This document shows positions 32,912-41,494 of a stretch of 64,000 nucleotides of DNA, one piece after another; position 1 is the stretch's first letter; each line of letters starts with the position of its first letter. The notes beneath the pieces were generated by a model. That model saw nothing but the letters and a program-made list of their open reading frames with translations, did no database searches and had not been told where the DNA came from. Made by a program: the position numbers and the translations under genes. Source of the stretch: Sphingomonas sp. (GTDB lineage: Bacteria > Pseudomonadota > Alphaproteobacteria > Sphingomonadales > Sphingomonadaceae); assembly GCF_019635455.1 (NCBI RefSeq), contig NZ_JAHBZJ010000003.1, positions 186,001 through 250,000 on the forward strand. The letters run 5' to 3'.

Positions 32912-33472
32912 ATGAAGCAATCGACCGCGATCAAGATCGCCACCGGCGTCGCCGCCGCCGCCCTGGGCGGCCTGTTCCTCTATTCGCGCGCCTCGCGCCC
33001 GTCGGTCATCAATCCGCAGGTGCCGGAACCCGCCAAACCGGTGGACCTGGCACGCTATACCGGCAAATGGTTCGAACTCGCCCGCCACGACAACCGGTTC
33101 CAAAAGGGGATGGACGCGGTGACCGCCGAATATGCTGTCGGCGAAGATGGCAGGATCGTGATCGTCAACAGCGGGCAACGGAGCGGCGAATCCGAACGCG
33201 ACGTCAGCGAGGGGCGCGCGATCGTCGCGGACGAAGCGACCAATGCAAAGCTGAAGGTGTCGTTCTTCGGCCCGCTCTACACCGGCGACTATTGGGTGCT
33301 CGACCATGGCGACGACTATGACTGGGCGATCGTCGGCGAACCGAGCGGCCGTTACCTCTGGCTGTTGAGCCGGGAGGCGCGGCCGGCGCCCGACACGCTC
33401 CAGTCGCTGCTCGAACGGGTCCAGGATCTGGGCTATGATCGCTGGGCGCTGCGCATCACGCAACAGGGCTGA
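32912..33472 (+). CDS. Bacterial lipocalin (Blc-like)
   Basis: 186 residues. A hydrophobic N-terminus (IKIATGVAAAALGGLFLYSRA, no lipobox Cys) anchors or exports it; then the lipocalin barrel with GKW (51-53, YTGKWFELARHDNRFQKG), GPLYTGDYWVLD and YLWLLSRE. Binds small hydrophobic ligands in the periplasm or outer membrane. Blc proteins are usually lipoproteins; this one is not. Confidence 0.88.
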   Translation: MKQSTAIKIATGVAAAALGGLFLYSRASRPSVINPQVPEPAKPVDLARYTGKWFELARHDNRFQKGMDAVTAEYAVGEDGRIVIVNSGQRSGESERDVSEGRAIVADEATNAKLKVSFFGPLYTGDYWVLDHGDDYDWAIVGEPSGRYLWLLSREARPAPDTLQSLLERVQDLGYDRWALRITQQG

Positions 33473-33491
33473 CCGGCGACGCTTCGCGCGT

Positions 33492-33665
33492 TCAGACCGT
33501 CCAGATCAGGACATTGCCGAGCGCGACGATGGCACAGGCGATCATCAACAGCCCCTTTTGCCGGGCGCCGCGCCGGATCATCGCCACGCCGCCGGCCGCC
33601 AGCGCGAACGCGGCGAGGACGAGCAGCGCGAGGAGCGTCGATGCGCCGGTCGAGAGCGTCTCCAT
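33492..33665 (-). CDS. Small two-helix membrane protein
   Basis: Fifty-seven residues (METLSTGASTLLALLVLAAFALAAGG... QKGLLMIACAIVALGNVLIW): two transmembrane helices with a short basic loop (MIRRGARQKG). A GGGGG tract is right before the ATG, 7 bases after the upstream stop. A longer frame to 33725 overlaps the NadR-like gene and is unlikely. Function unknown; third gene of the pnuC operon. Confidence 0.65.
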   Translation of the reverse strand: METLSTGASTLLALLVLAAFALAAGGVAMIRRGARQKGLLMIACAIVALGNVLIWTV

Positions 33666-33672
33666 CCCCCGC

Positions 33673-34188
33673 TCAGCCCGCGCGATCGATCGCCGCGACC
33701 GCCTGCACGTAACGGGCGTCGCCATCCCCGGAAATCAGCGCCCAGGAAACCTGCCGACGCTCCAGCTCTGCGCGCGAGAGGTCGAAGAACCGCTGTCGCT
33801 CCGCCGGGTCGCCGAACATCCGCGTGCCGTCGGCAACCCAGGGGAGGTCGATGTCGAACAGCAGATAGAGGTCTGCGGTGCCGGTCCACCCGTCGAACCA
33901 CGGATCGCGCGTGCCGAACAGCATGTCGGCCCACACCGCCGTCATCAGCGGGTCAGTGTCGAGGATCAGGGGTTCAAGGCCCGCATTCAGCATCGTCTGA
34001 ACGCCCGCATCGTGCGTCTTCGCGATTTCGACCAGATCGCGCATGGTGAAATCGATGCCGCGCGTTTCGGCATATTCGCGGCCATATTCCTCGACCACCT
34101 CGCCGCCCAGATGCGCGGCGAGACGCGGCGCAAGAGTCGATTTTCCGGTGCTTTCCGGACCGTGGAGACAGATGGTGCGCAGCGTCAT
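33673..34188 (-). CDS. NadR-type nicotinamide riboside kinase domain protein
   Basis: 171 residues with Walker A GPESTGKST at the N-terminus, DTDPLMTAVWAD and LLFDIDLPWVADG, as in the C-terminal kinase of NadR. The nucleotidyltransferase and repressor parts of full NadR are missing. Next to pnuC with a 4-base overlap, it most likely traps imported nicotinamide riboside as NMN in the cytoplasm. Confidence 0.85.
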   Translation of the reverse strand: MTLRTICLHGPESTGKSTLAPRLAAHLGGEVVEEYGREYAETRGIDFTMRDLVEIAKTHDAGVQTMLNAGLEPLILDTDPLMTAVWADMLFGTRDPWFDGWTGTADLYLLFDIDLPWVADGTRMFGDPAERQRFFDLSRAELERRQVSWALISGDGDARYVQAVAAIDRAG

Positions 34189-34775
34189 GGCGCGGCCCTT
34201 CGCCGAAAAGCCCGCTCCCAGTCAATCAGTCCCCAACCCGAAACGACGAGCAGCACCAGATAGACCCCCGCCGTCAGCCACAATTCGCGGATCGCGAACA
34301 GCGGCACCGCAACGATATCGACCAATATCCACAAGACCCAATTTTCCAGATAGCGGCGCGACAGCAGAATCTGGGCCGCGATGCTGGTCATCGCCACGGC
34401 GGCATCCCACCAGGGCAGCGACGCGTCGGTGAAGCGGTGCATCAGCGTCCCCCAGGCCATCGTCGCGACCGCACAGCCCGCAATCCAGGCGATTCGCCCC
34501 GTCCAGCCGAGTGTCAGCACCTGCACCTCCCCGGTCAGCGCACGCGCGCGCGCCCAGTTGAGCCAGCCATAGAGATTGAGCGCGAGAAACAGGCCCTGAA
34601 GCAGCATGTCGCTGTACAATTTCGCGCCGTAGAAGACGGAGGCGTAGAGCAGCACCGCCGCGATTCCGACCGGGTAGTTCCAGATGCTGCGGCGCGCCAC
34701 GAGCGCGATATTCGCAAGCAACAGCAACGATGCGACGATCTCGACCGGGTTCACTCCGACCCGGTAGCGCGGCAT
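34185..34775 (-). CDS. pnuC: Nicotinamide riboside transporter PnuC
   Basis: Membrane carrier of about 196 residues with the 7-helix PnuC pattern: RRSIWNYPVGIAAVLLYASVFYGAKLYSDMLLQG, the LNLYGWLNWAR motif and ENWVLWILVDIVAVPLFA. Its stop overlaps the start of the NadR-type kinase, the usual transporter-kinase pairing for salvage of NAD precursors. Start at 34775 is a guess; GTG at 34835 would add 20 residues. Confidence 0.9.
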   Translation of the reverse strand: MPRYRVGVNPVEIVASLLLLANIALVARRSIWNYPVGIAAVLLYASVFYGAKLYSDMLLQGLFLALNLYGWLNWARARALTGEVQVLTLGWTGRIAWIAGCAVATMAWGTLMHRFTDASLPWWDAAVAMTSIAAQILLSRRYLENWVLWILVDIVAVPLFAIRELWLTAGVYLVLLVVSGWGLIDWERAFRRRAAP

Positions 34776-34855
34776 CGCAGCCAGGTCGAGCGCGATCCGC
34801 TTGCCCTTCCCCGTTTCCCCGCTAGGCTCCTGCACGACAATCGAGAGGATCGGGC

Positions 34856-36154
34856 ATGCGGCATATCGCGGTGATCGGATCGGGGCCGGCGGGTTATTAC
34901 ACCGCCGAAGCGTGCCAGAAACAGTTCGGCGACGCGGTGCGCGTCGATATCATCGATCGCCTGCCCGTCCCCTTCGGGCTGATCCGCACCGGAGTCGCCC
35001 CCGATCATCAGTCGATCAAGAATGTATCGCGCCGGTACGAAGCGGTGGCGCTGACCGACAATGTCCGCTTCGTCGGCAATGTGACGGTGGGCAAGGACGT
35101 GACGATCGCGGAGCTGATGCAGCTCTATGACGCGGTTGTGCTGGCCACCGGCGCGCCGAGCGATCGTCCGCTCGACATCCCCGGGGCGGACCTGCCCGGC
35201 GTCACCGGTTCGGCGGCATTTGTCGGCTGGTATAACGGCCATCCCGATTTCACCGACCTTGATCCGCCGCTGGCCGGGCCGGGCGCGGTGGTGATCGGCA
35301 ACGGCAATGTCGCGCTCGACGTGGCGCGGGTGCTCGCGAAAACCCAGGGCGAGTTCGCCGGGTCGGACATTGTCGGCCACGCGCTCGACGCGCTGAAGGG
35401 CGCGCGGATCGACACGATCACGCTGCTTGGCCGGCGCGGACCGCACCAGATCAACATGACGCCGAAGGAACTGGGCGAGCTTGGCGAGCTGCGCCGCGCC
35501 GCGCCGGTGGTCGAGATCGGCGATTTCCCTCCCGAGATCGACGACGCGATGCTGGAGCCGGGCCAGCGCAAATCGGTCGCTTATCTCCGCACCTTTGCCG
35601 CGACCCCGGTCGACAAGCCGGTACATATCATCTTCGATTTCTTCGCGCGGCCGGTGGCGATCGAGGGAGATGGCCGGGTGGAGCGGGTGATCGTCGAACG
35701 CACCCAGCTGGATGCGCGCGGCGCCGCGAACGGGACCGGGGAGACCTATGCGGTCCCGGCCAGCCTGGTGGTTTCATGCATCGGCTATCGCACGCCGCCG
35801 ATCGCGGGGGTCCCCTATGACGACCGTGCGGGCCGCTTCGCCAATGACGATGGTCGCGTGCTTCCCGGGCTGTACGCGGTCGGCTGGGCGCGGCGCGGGC
35901 CGACCGGCACAATCGGAACGAACCGCCCCGACGGGTTCGCGATCGCTGAAAAGATCGCCGAGGACCTGTCGGGAACAAGCGGGAAATCGGGCCGACCGGG
36001 CCTCGACGCGCTGCTCGAGGCGCGCGGCACCGATGTCGTCACCTTTCGCGACTGGCAAAAGATCGACACCGCCGAGATCGCCGCAGCGCGCAGCGGCAGC
36101 CCGCGTGAGAAGTTCGTCACGGTGGAGACGATGCTGGACGCGCGGGGCGTCTGA
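34856..36154 (+). CDS. Ferredoxin-NADP+ reductase, adrenodoxin reductase (FprA) type
   Basis: FAD enzyme of 432 residues that moves electrons between NADPH and a [2Fe-2S] ferredoxin. FAD site GSGPAGYYTAE, the family motif GLIRTGVAPDHQSIKNV, NADP site GNGNVALDVARVL, and WARRGPTGTIGTNRPDG near the end. The adrenodoxin-type ferredoxin 5 kb away (29527) is a plausible partner. Divergent from pnuC. Confidence 0.93.
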   Translation: MRHIAVIGSGPAGYYTAEACQKQFGDAVRVDIIDRLPVPFGLIRTGVAPDHQSIKNVSRRYEAVALTDNVRFVGNVTVGKDVTIAELMQLYDAVVLATGAPSDRPLDIPGADLPGVTGSAAFVGWYNGHPDFTDLDPPLAGPGAVVIGNGNVALDVARVLAKTQGEFAGSDIVGHALDALKGARIDTITLLGRRGPHQINMTPKELGELGELRRAAPVVEIGDFPPEIDDAMLEPGQRKSVAYLRTFAATPVDKPVHIIFDFFARPVAIEGDGRVERVIVERTQLDARGAANGTGETYAVPASLVVSCIGYRTPPIAGVPYDDRAGRFANDDGRVLPGLYAVGWARRGPTGTIGTNRPDGFAIAEKIAEDLSGTSGKSGRPGLDALLEARGTDVVTFRDWQKIDTAEIAAARSGSPREKFVTVETMLDARGV

Positions 36155-36175
36155 AAAAACCGTGCAAGACGGCGC

Positions 36176-36204
36176 TTGCGTCCCCGCCGGACGCTGGTTA
36201 TAGG
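36176..36204 (+). promoter_or_regulatory. Promoter of tRNA-Pro
   Basis: TTGCGT (36176-36181), 17 bases, TATAGG (36199-36204), about 65 bases before the tRNA. No other gene lies between. Confidence 0.55.
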
Positions 36205-36269
36205 CGCGCCTCCAAGCGATCGCCCGTCCGCCCATCCCGGGGCCGAACGACAAGGACGCGGCACTCCGT

Positions 36270-36346
36270 CGGGGAGTAGCTCAGCCTGGTAGAGCACTGC
36301 CTTCGGGAGGCAGGGGCCGGAGGTTCGAATCCTCTCTCCCCGACCA
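36270..36346 (+). tRNA. tRNA-Pro, anticodon CGG
   Basis: 77 nt with CCA encoded. Acceptor CGGGGAG pairs with CTCCCCG; D-arm GCTC/GAGC; anticodon stem CTGCC/GGCAG with loop TTCGGGA, anticodon CGG; T-arm GGAGG/CCTCT with TTCGAAT. Bacterial tRNA-Pro typically starts with C1-G72 as here. Its last base is directly followed by the stop codon of the convergent ROK kinase gene. Confidence 0.97.
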
Positions 36347-37219
36347 TCAACCTGTTTTGGATGCGGCCCGCGCGAGAATGAGCGCGCCCTCCAGTCCCGC
36401 GTTTTCGAGAGCCGGCGCGACGATGAACCCGTCCGCAAGCGCGGCGGGGCCGACGCCATAACCACCGATCGCCGCGCGCATCCGGGCCTCCGCCGCCGCG
36501 CGCAGGCCCGGCACCGACATCACGCCCCCGCCCGCGACGATGCGATTGGGCGACCATGCGAACACCAGCGTCGCGAAGAGTTGACCGAGATAGTCGGCAA
36601 CCCGCCCGAACGCCTCGCCCGGCGAGTCGAGCGGGGCGCCGCCCGTCCGCGCCGCGATCGCCGGACCGGCGGCCAGCCCCTCAACGCAATCGGCGTGAAA
36701 GGGGCAGGCGCTGGCAAGGCCATCGCCCGGCGCCCGGATGACCGGCACATGCCCCAATTCGGGGTGCATCGCCCCCTTCAGCGTGATGCCGTTCATCGCC
36801 AATCCGGCACCGATCCCCGTACCGACTGTGACATATGCGACATTCGCGCACCCCTGGCCGGCGCCGAGCGTCGCTTCCGCCAGCGCGGCGGCGTTGACGT
36901 CGGTATCGACCGCGACCGGGACGGCGAGCCGCGTGGCGAGGGCGCGGCGCAGGTTGGAGCCGCTCCACCCCGGCTTCGGCGTCGCCAGCACCTCGCCATA
37001 GTTCGCCGCGTCGGGATCGACCACCAGCGGGCCGAAGGCGGCGATGCCGGCGGCGGCGATCGGCACGTCGCCGGCAAACGCAAGCAGCACGGCCTCCGCC
37101 TCCGCCGGCGTGGTGGTATCCCATCGACGCTCCGCGAGCACCTCTTCCCCGCGAACAAGCCGGGCGAGGAGTTTCGTCCCGCCCGTCTCGACCGCCAGCA
37201 ACATCGCGTCGTCGTTCAT
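36347..37219 (-). CDS. ROK-family sugar kinase (fructokinase-like)
   Basis: 290 residues. ATP-binding AVETGGTKLLARL, ROK signature region GCANVAYVTVGTGIGAGLAMNG, catalytic Asp in VDTDVNAAALAE, and the HPELGHVPV...CPFHADCVEGLAAG zinc/Cys segment typical of bacterial fructokinases (Mak-like). The long upstream extension overlaps the exporter gene and is rejected. Ten bases after the UPF0016 gene, possibly co-transcribed. Confidence 0.88.
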   Translation of the reverse strand: MNDDAMLLAVETGGTKLLARLVRGEEVLAERRWDTTTPAEAEAVLLAFAGDVPIAAAGIAAFGPLVVDPDAANYGEVLATPKPGWSGSNLRRALATRLAVPVAVDTDVNAAALAEATLGAGQGCANVAYVTVGTGIGAGLAMNGITLKGAMHPELGHVPVIRAPGDGLASACPFHADCVEGLAAGPAIAARTGGAPLDSPGEAFGRVADYLGQLFATLVFAWSPNRIVAGGGVMSVPGLRAAAEARMRAAIGGYGVGPAALADGFIVAPALENAGLEGALILARAASKTG

Positions 37220-37229
37220 GAAGCGAGGC

Positions 37230-37799
37230 TTAGCCGCCCCAGATCGTCTGCGCGAGTACCCACAGGCCGATCGCCAGGAACAGCAGCGCGGCGACCATCC
37301 GCACCGCCTTGAGCGGCACACGCTTCACCAGCTCGTTGCCCAGGAACACCGCCGGCACATTGGCGAGCATCATGCCCAGCGTCGTTCCCGCCGTGACCCA
37401 GCCGACCTCTGCAAACCGCGCGCCGAGCGCCACGGTCGCGATCTGCGTCTTGTCCCCCATTTCGACCAGGAAGAACGAGATCAGCGTCGTCAGGAACGCG
37501 CCGAAGCGCGCCGGCCTGTCTTCCAGATCGTCGATCTTGTCCGGGATAAGCGTCCACACCGCCATCGCGATGAACGAAATCGCGATCACGTAGCGGAACC
37601 ATTCGCCCTGAAGGATCGACGCCGCCTGTTCGCCGACCAGCGCCGCGAGAAAATGATTGGCGATCGTGGCGAAGAATATGCCCAGAACGATCGGAATCGG
37701 CCGTTTGAAGCGGGTCGCCAGCAGGATCGCGAGCAGCTGCGTCTTGTCGCCGATCTCGGCGAGCGCGACCACGGCGGTGGATGTGAGCAAGGCTTCCAA
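37230..37799 (-). CDS. UPF0016/GDT1-family manganese exporter
   Basis: 189-residue membrane protein with the two family repeats EIGDKTQ (15-21) and EMGDKTQ, each in a helix pair; members export Mn2+ (MneA/Mnx) or exchange Ca2+/Mn2+. Start is a TTG with GGAG 7 bases upstream (37807-37810). A yybP-ykoY riboswitch precedes it on the same strand, which confirms the manganese role. Confidence 0.92.
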   Translation of the reverse strand: MEALLTSTAVVALAEIGDKTQLLAILLATRFKRPIPIVLGIFFATIANHFLAALVGEQAASILQGEWFRYVIAISFIAMAVWTLIPDKIDDLEDRPARFGAFLTTLISFFLVEMGDKTQIATVALGARFAEVGWVTAGTTLGMMLANVPAVFLGNELVKRVPLKAVRMVAALLFLAIGLWVLAQTIWGG

Positions 37800-37811
37800 A
37801 TCAGGTCTCCG

Positions 37812-37995
37812 GGCCGGGCGAAGCGTGTTCCAACGACACCACACCCTCCCGCCCGGCCATTGAGCGGAAAGCATGGCGTCATTGGTCTCGCCCGAACGGT
37901 TTCCCGTCCCCCGTGCGCCATGGCCTCTCGACCAAGTATGTTGACGCGCGAGCCCGCCGGAATGGCGGCTGGCTACTCCCCAGATGACTGCGGTG
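37812..37995 (-). promoter_or_regulatory. yybP-ykoY manganese riboswitch with expression platform
   Basis: On the minus strand from about 37995: ATCTGGGGAGTAGCC, then GTCAACATACTTGGTC, then GACCAATGACG ending near 37866. These are the conserved loops L1 and L3 (with the Mn-ligating ATA) of the yybP-ykoY class. After it, a perfect 9-bp inverted repeat GGCCGGGCG...CGCCCGGCC (37858-37812) ends next to the GGAG ribosome site of the exporter, so the switch probably acts on this hairpin and translation start. Mn2+ would turn the exporter on. Confidence 0.9.
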
Positions 37996-38081
37996 GCCCT
38001 AGCGCTTCGTTCCCGCCGGCGCAAGTTGCGCGCGACCGCGCCCGCATGGCATAGGCACGCCAGACAGGAATGGAGAGAGTC

Positions 38082-38846
38082 ATGGCCACCGCGATCGCCG
38101 ATACCCCCCGCGTCGCTTCGGACGCCGAATGGGAAGCCCGCCAGCAGCTCGCGGCCTGCTATCGCGTGTTCGACATGCTCGGCTGGTCTGAAATGATCTA
38201 CAACCACATCACCGTGAAGCTGCCGGGCGAGGAAGGCGCGTTCCTGATCAACCCGTTCGGCCTGCATTTCAGCGAGGTGAAGGCGTCGAACCTGGTCAAG
38301 ATCGACATCGACGGCAACAAGCTGGACGACAGCCCCTATCCGGTGAACCGCGCCGGCTTCGTCCAACATGCGCTGTTTCACCGCCATCTGCCCGATGCGC
38401 ACTGCATCATGCACAGCCACACGACCGCGGGAATGGCGGTATCGAGCGTGGAGGGCGGGCTGCGCCCGACCAATTTCTACGCGTGCAATTTCGCCGGGCA
38501 GATCGCCTATCACGATTTCGAAGGCGTGACGGTCCGCGACGAGGAGGGCGAGCGGCTGCTCGCCAATCTGGGCGACAAGCGGGTGATGCTGCTGCGCAAT
38601 CACGGCATTCTGGTGATGGGCCGCACCCTGCCCGAGGCGTTCATCAAACACTGGTCGCTGCAACGCGCGTGCGAGATCCAGGTGGCGACCGCGAGCATGG
38701 GAACCCCGCTTACCGTATCCGATGACGTCGTCGCCGTGCATCAGCGCGACCTGCACATGGCGCAGGTGCCGGGCGGGCCGGGCGCGGCGGACTTTGCGGC
38801 AATGGTGCGGCTGGTCGATCGTATCGACACGAGCTGGCGCGACTGA
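38082..38846 (+). CDS. Class II aldolase/adducin family protein
   Basis: 254 residues from ATG 38082, with GGAGAG just upstream. Metal-binding histidines in MHSHTTAG and RNHGILV; NHITVKLPG and NPFGLHFSEV mark the adducin-like subgroup rather than fuculose-phosphate aldolase. Substrate is unknown. Divergent from the Mn riboswitch. Confidence 0.87.
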   Translation: MATAIADTPRVASDAEWEARQQLAACYRVFDMLGWSEMIYNHITVKLPGEEGAFLINPFGLHFSEVKASNLVKIDIDGNKLDDSPYPVNRAGFVQHALFHRHLPDAHCIMHSHTTAGMAVSSVEGGLRPTNFYACNFAGQIAYHDFEGVTVRDEEGERLLANLGDKRVMLLRNHGILVMGRTLPEAFIKHWSLQRACEIQVATASMGTPLTVSDDVVAVHQRDLHMAQVPGGPGAADFAAMVRLVDRIDTSWRD

Positions 38847-38847
38847 C

Positions 38848-39585
38848 GTGACCGATATCCCTCCGGGCAATGTCGCCCTGCTGATCGACGCCGACAATGC
38901 CTCGCCCGCCGCGATCGACCCGGTGCTGGGCGTTCTGGCCGAACTGGGGCCGGTCAACATCCGCCGCGTCTATGGCAACTGGAAGAAGCCGGCGCTCAAG
39001 ACCTGGGAAGCGATGACGCTGAAACACGCGATCCAGCCCTATCAGCAGTTCGACATCACCAAGGGCAAGAACGCGACCGACATGCGGATGACCATCGACG
39101 CGATGGACCTGTTGTTCGGCGGACGCGTGACCGGATTCGGCCTGATGTCCTCGGACAGCGATTTCATGCCGCTGGCGCAGCGCATCCGTCAGGATGGCAT
39201 CCCGGTCTATGGCTTTGGCACCGGCAAGACGCCGGCGGGATTTCGCGAATCCTGCACCCGCTTCATCGAGGTCGAGGGGCTGTTGCGCACCCGCGAGAGC
39301 GAGGCGGCAGAGCGCAGCGCCGCGATCCAGTCCGCCGTCGAAAGCACCGGCGGTTCGACCGACGAGGCGCTGCTGTCGCTGCTGATCGACGCCTACAACG
39401 CCTCGAAGCGCGACCAGCGCGGCTTTGCCTCGCTCAACGAGCTGGGGCGGCGCGCCGGCAACCGGTCGAGCTTCGATACCCGCAATTACGGATACAAGCG
39501 GCTGTCGGACATGCTCGCCGCCATCCCCAGCTTTCAGACCGAACAGCGCGAGGACGGGCAGATTTTCGTCAAGCGGTTGCGCTGA
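38848..39585 (+). CDS. NYN-domain putative RNase with C-terminal LOTUS (OST-HTH) domain
   Basis: 245 residues from a GTG one base after the aldolase stop. An NYN (PIN-like) nuclease domain of the LabA/limkain type: acidic residues in LLIDADNAS, GKNATDMRMTIDAMD and MSSDSDFMPLAQRIR. From about 165 a small winged-helix OST-HTH domain (LLSLLIDAYNASKRDQ...FDTRNYGYKRLSDML), a fold that binds RNA. Role unknown in bacteria. Confidence 0.85.
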   Translation: MTDIPPGNVALLIDADNASPAAIDPVLGVLAELGPVNIRRVYGNWKKPALKTWEAMTLKHAIQPYQQFDITKGKNATDMRMTIDAMDLLFGGRVTGFGLMSSDSDFMPLAQRIRQDGIPVYGFGTGKTPAGFRESCTRFIEVEGLLRTRESEAAERSAAIQSAVESTGGSTDEALLSLLIDAYNASKRDQRGFASLNELGRRAGNRSSFDTRNYGYKRLSDMLAAIPSFQTEQREDGQIFVKRLR

Positions 39586-39613
39586 TCGAAACCCTGCCGG
39601 GACGAGCGGGCGC

Positions 39614-41494
39614 CTAGCCCTTCGCCACCTTCACCAGCAACGCATCGACCTGCACCTGCGCTCCGGGGACGGCATTCAGGGTCTCGATCGTCCCGTCAAA
39701 GGGGGCGGTGAGCGCCTGTTCCATCTTCATCGCCTCAAGCACCAGCAGCTTCTGGCCGGCGGTCACGTCCTGACCCTGTGCGACCTCCACCGATACGATG
39801 CGACCGGGCATCGGCGCGAGGATCGACCCGTCGCCGGCCGCACCGCCCCCACCGCCGTCGGTCCGATCGGCGGTGACGCGGAAGGTCGCCCCGCCATGGA
39901 CCAGCAGTGCGGCCCCGTCACGCGGGTGTCGGTGGAAGTGCGAGGACAGATCGCCATCGGCGGCGACGTCGAACGTCACCCGCACGCCATTCACGCTCAG
40001 CGCCCGCTGGGTCACCGGCGCGCGATTGAGGCGAAAGCCCTCCAGCTCGCGCGCACGGATGACCGGCTCGCGCGGGACATCGGCATCGAGCCAGTAGCTC
40101 GCTTGGGTCAGGTCCACCGCCCCGGGCAGCGGATCGACGGCCAGCGCGTCGCCGCGACGATCGATCAGACCGGTATCGAGCCGTGCTGCAACGAAATCCT
40201 CGTCACCCAGCAGGCGATAGAGAAACCCGGCATTGGTCTTCACGCCCCACACCGGCAGATAGGACAGGTCCGCACGGAGCAAGGCGATCGCGTCGTCGCG
40301 GCTGTCGCCATGCGCGATCAGCTTTGCGATCATCGGGTCGTAAAAGGGTGAGATGACCGAACCCGCCTCGACACCGGTATCGACGCGCGAATTGTCGGGG
40401 AAATCGAGCACCTCGAGACGGCCGACACTGGGCAGGAATCCCTTTGCGGGATCCTCGGCATAGAGCCGCGCCTCGACCGCGTGACCATTGATCGAGAGCT
40501 GCCCCTGCCGCAACGGCAGCGGTTCGCCCGACGCCACGCGCAGCTGCCATTCGACCAGATCGACGCCGGTGATCGCCTCGGTAACCGGGTGTTCGACCTG
40601 GAGCCGCGTATTCATCTCCATGAACCAGACGCGGTCGGCGCGCAGCCCCGCGCTGGCGTCGGCGATGAACTCGATCGTTCCCGCACCTTCATAATCGACC
40701 GCCTGGGCGGCGCGCACGGCGGCGGTGCAGACGGCTTCGCGTGTGGCCGCATCCATCCCCGGAGCCGGAGCCTCCTCGATCACCTTCTGGTGGCGGCGCT
40801 GCATCGAACAGTCGCGCTCGAACAGGTGGACGACATTGCCATGGCTGTCGCCGAACACCTGTACCTCGATGTGGCGCGGGCTGAGGATATATTTCTCGAT
40901 CAGCACCCGGTCGTCGCCAAAGGATGACGCCGCTTCACGCTGGCAGCTGGCGAGCGCGTCGGCGAAATGCTGCGCAGCATCGACGCGCCGCATCCCCTTT
41001 CCGCCGCCGCCCGCGACGGCCTTGATCAGGACGGGATAGCCGATCGCATCCGCCTCCGCCTGAAGGCGGCCGGCCGACTGGTCCTCGCCCAGATAGCCGG
41101 GCGTGACCGGCACGCCGGCATCCTGCATCAGCTTCTTGGCGGCATCCTTCAGGCCCATCGCGCGGATGCTGGCCGGCTTTGGCCCCACCCAGATCACGCC
41201 GGCGGCGATTACCGCATCGGCGAAATCGGCATTTTCGGACAGGAAGCCATAGCCGGGATGAATCGCCTCCGCCCCGCTTTCCCTGGCGGCGGCGATGATC
41301 CGGTCACCGAGGAGATAGGAGTCGCGCGCGGGGGCGGCGCCGATATGCACGGCCTCATCGGCGGTGCGGACGTGAAGCGCATTGGCATCGGCGTCGGAAT
41401 AGACCGCGACGGTACGAATGCCGAGCGTCCGCGCGGTACGAATGATGCGGCACGCGATCTCGCCGCGATTGGCGATGAGAAGAGAGGTGATCAA
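39614..41494 (-). CDS. Methylcrotonyl-CoA carboxylase biotin-containing subunit
   Basis: 626-residue alpha subunit (LiuD/MccA type): biotin carboxylase domain (LIANRGEIACRI, GGGGKGMR, EMNTRLQVEHPVTE), a linker, and a biotinyl domain at the C-terminus with the biotinylated Lys in EAMKMEQ. It carboxylates 3-methylcrotonyl-CoA with the beta subunit in leucine breakdown. Overlap with the small gene upstream (ATGA). Propionyl- or acetyl-CoA carboxylase would be alternatives; the isovaleryl-CoA dehydrogenase nearby argues for methylcrotonyl. Confidence 0.9.
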   Translation of the reverse strand: MITSLLIANRGEIACRIIRTARTLGIRTVAVYSDADANALHVRTADEAVHIGAAPARDSYLLGDRIIAAARESGAEAIHPGYGFLSENADFADAVIAAGVIWVGPKPASIRAMGLKDAAKKLMQDAGVPVTPGYLGEDQSAGRLQAEADAIGYPVLIKAVAGGGGKGMRRVDAAQHFADALASCQREAASSFGDDRVLIEKYILSPRHIEVQVFGDSHGNVVHLFERDCSMQRRHQKVIEEAPAPGMDAATREAVCTAAVRAAQAVDYEGAGTIEFIADASAGLRADRVWFMEMNTRLQVEHPVTEAITGVDLVEWQLRVASGEPLPLRQGQLSINGHAVEARLYAEDPAKGFLPSVGRLEVLDFPDNSRVDTGVEAGSVISPFYDPMIAKLIAHGDSRDDAIALLRADLSYLPVWGVKTNAGFLYRLLGDEDFVAARLDTGLIDRRGDALAVDPLPGAVDLTQASYWLDADVPREPVIRARELEGFRLNRAPVTQRALSVNGVRVTFDVAADGDLSSHFHRHPRDGAALLVHGGATFRVTADRTDGGGGGAAGDGSILAPMPGRIVSVEVAQGQDVTAGQKLLVLEAMKMEQALTAPFDGTIETLNAVPGAQVQVDALLVKVAKG

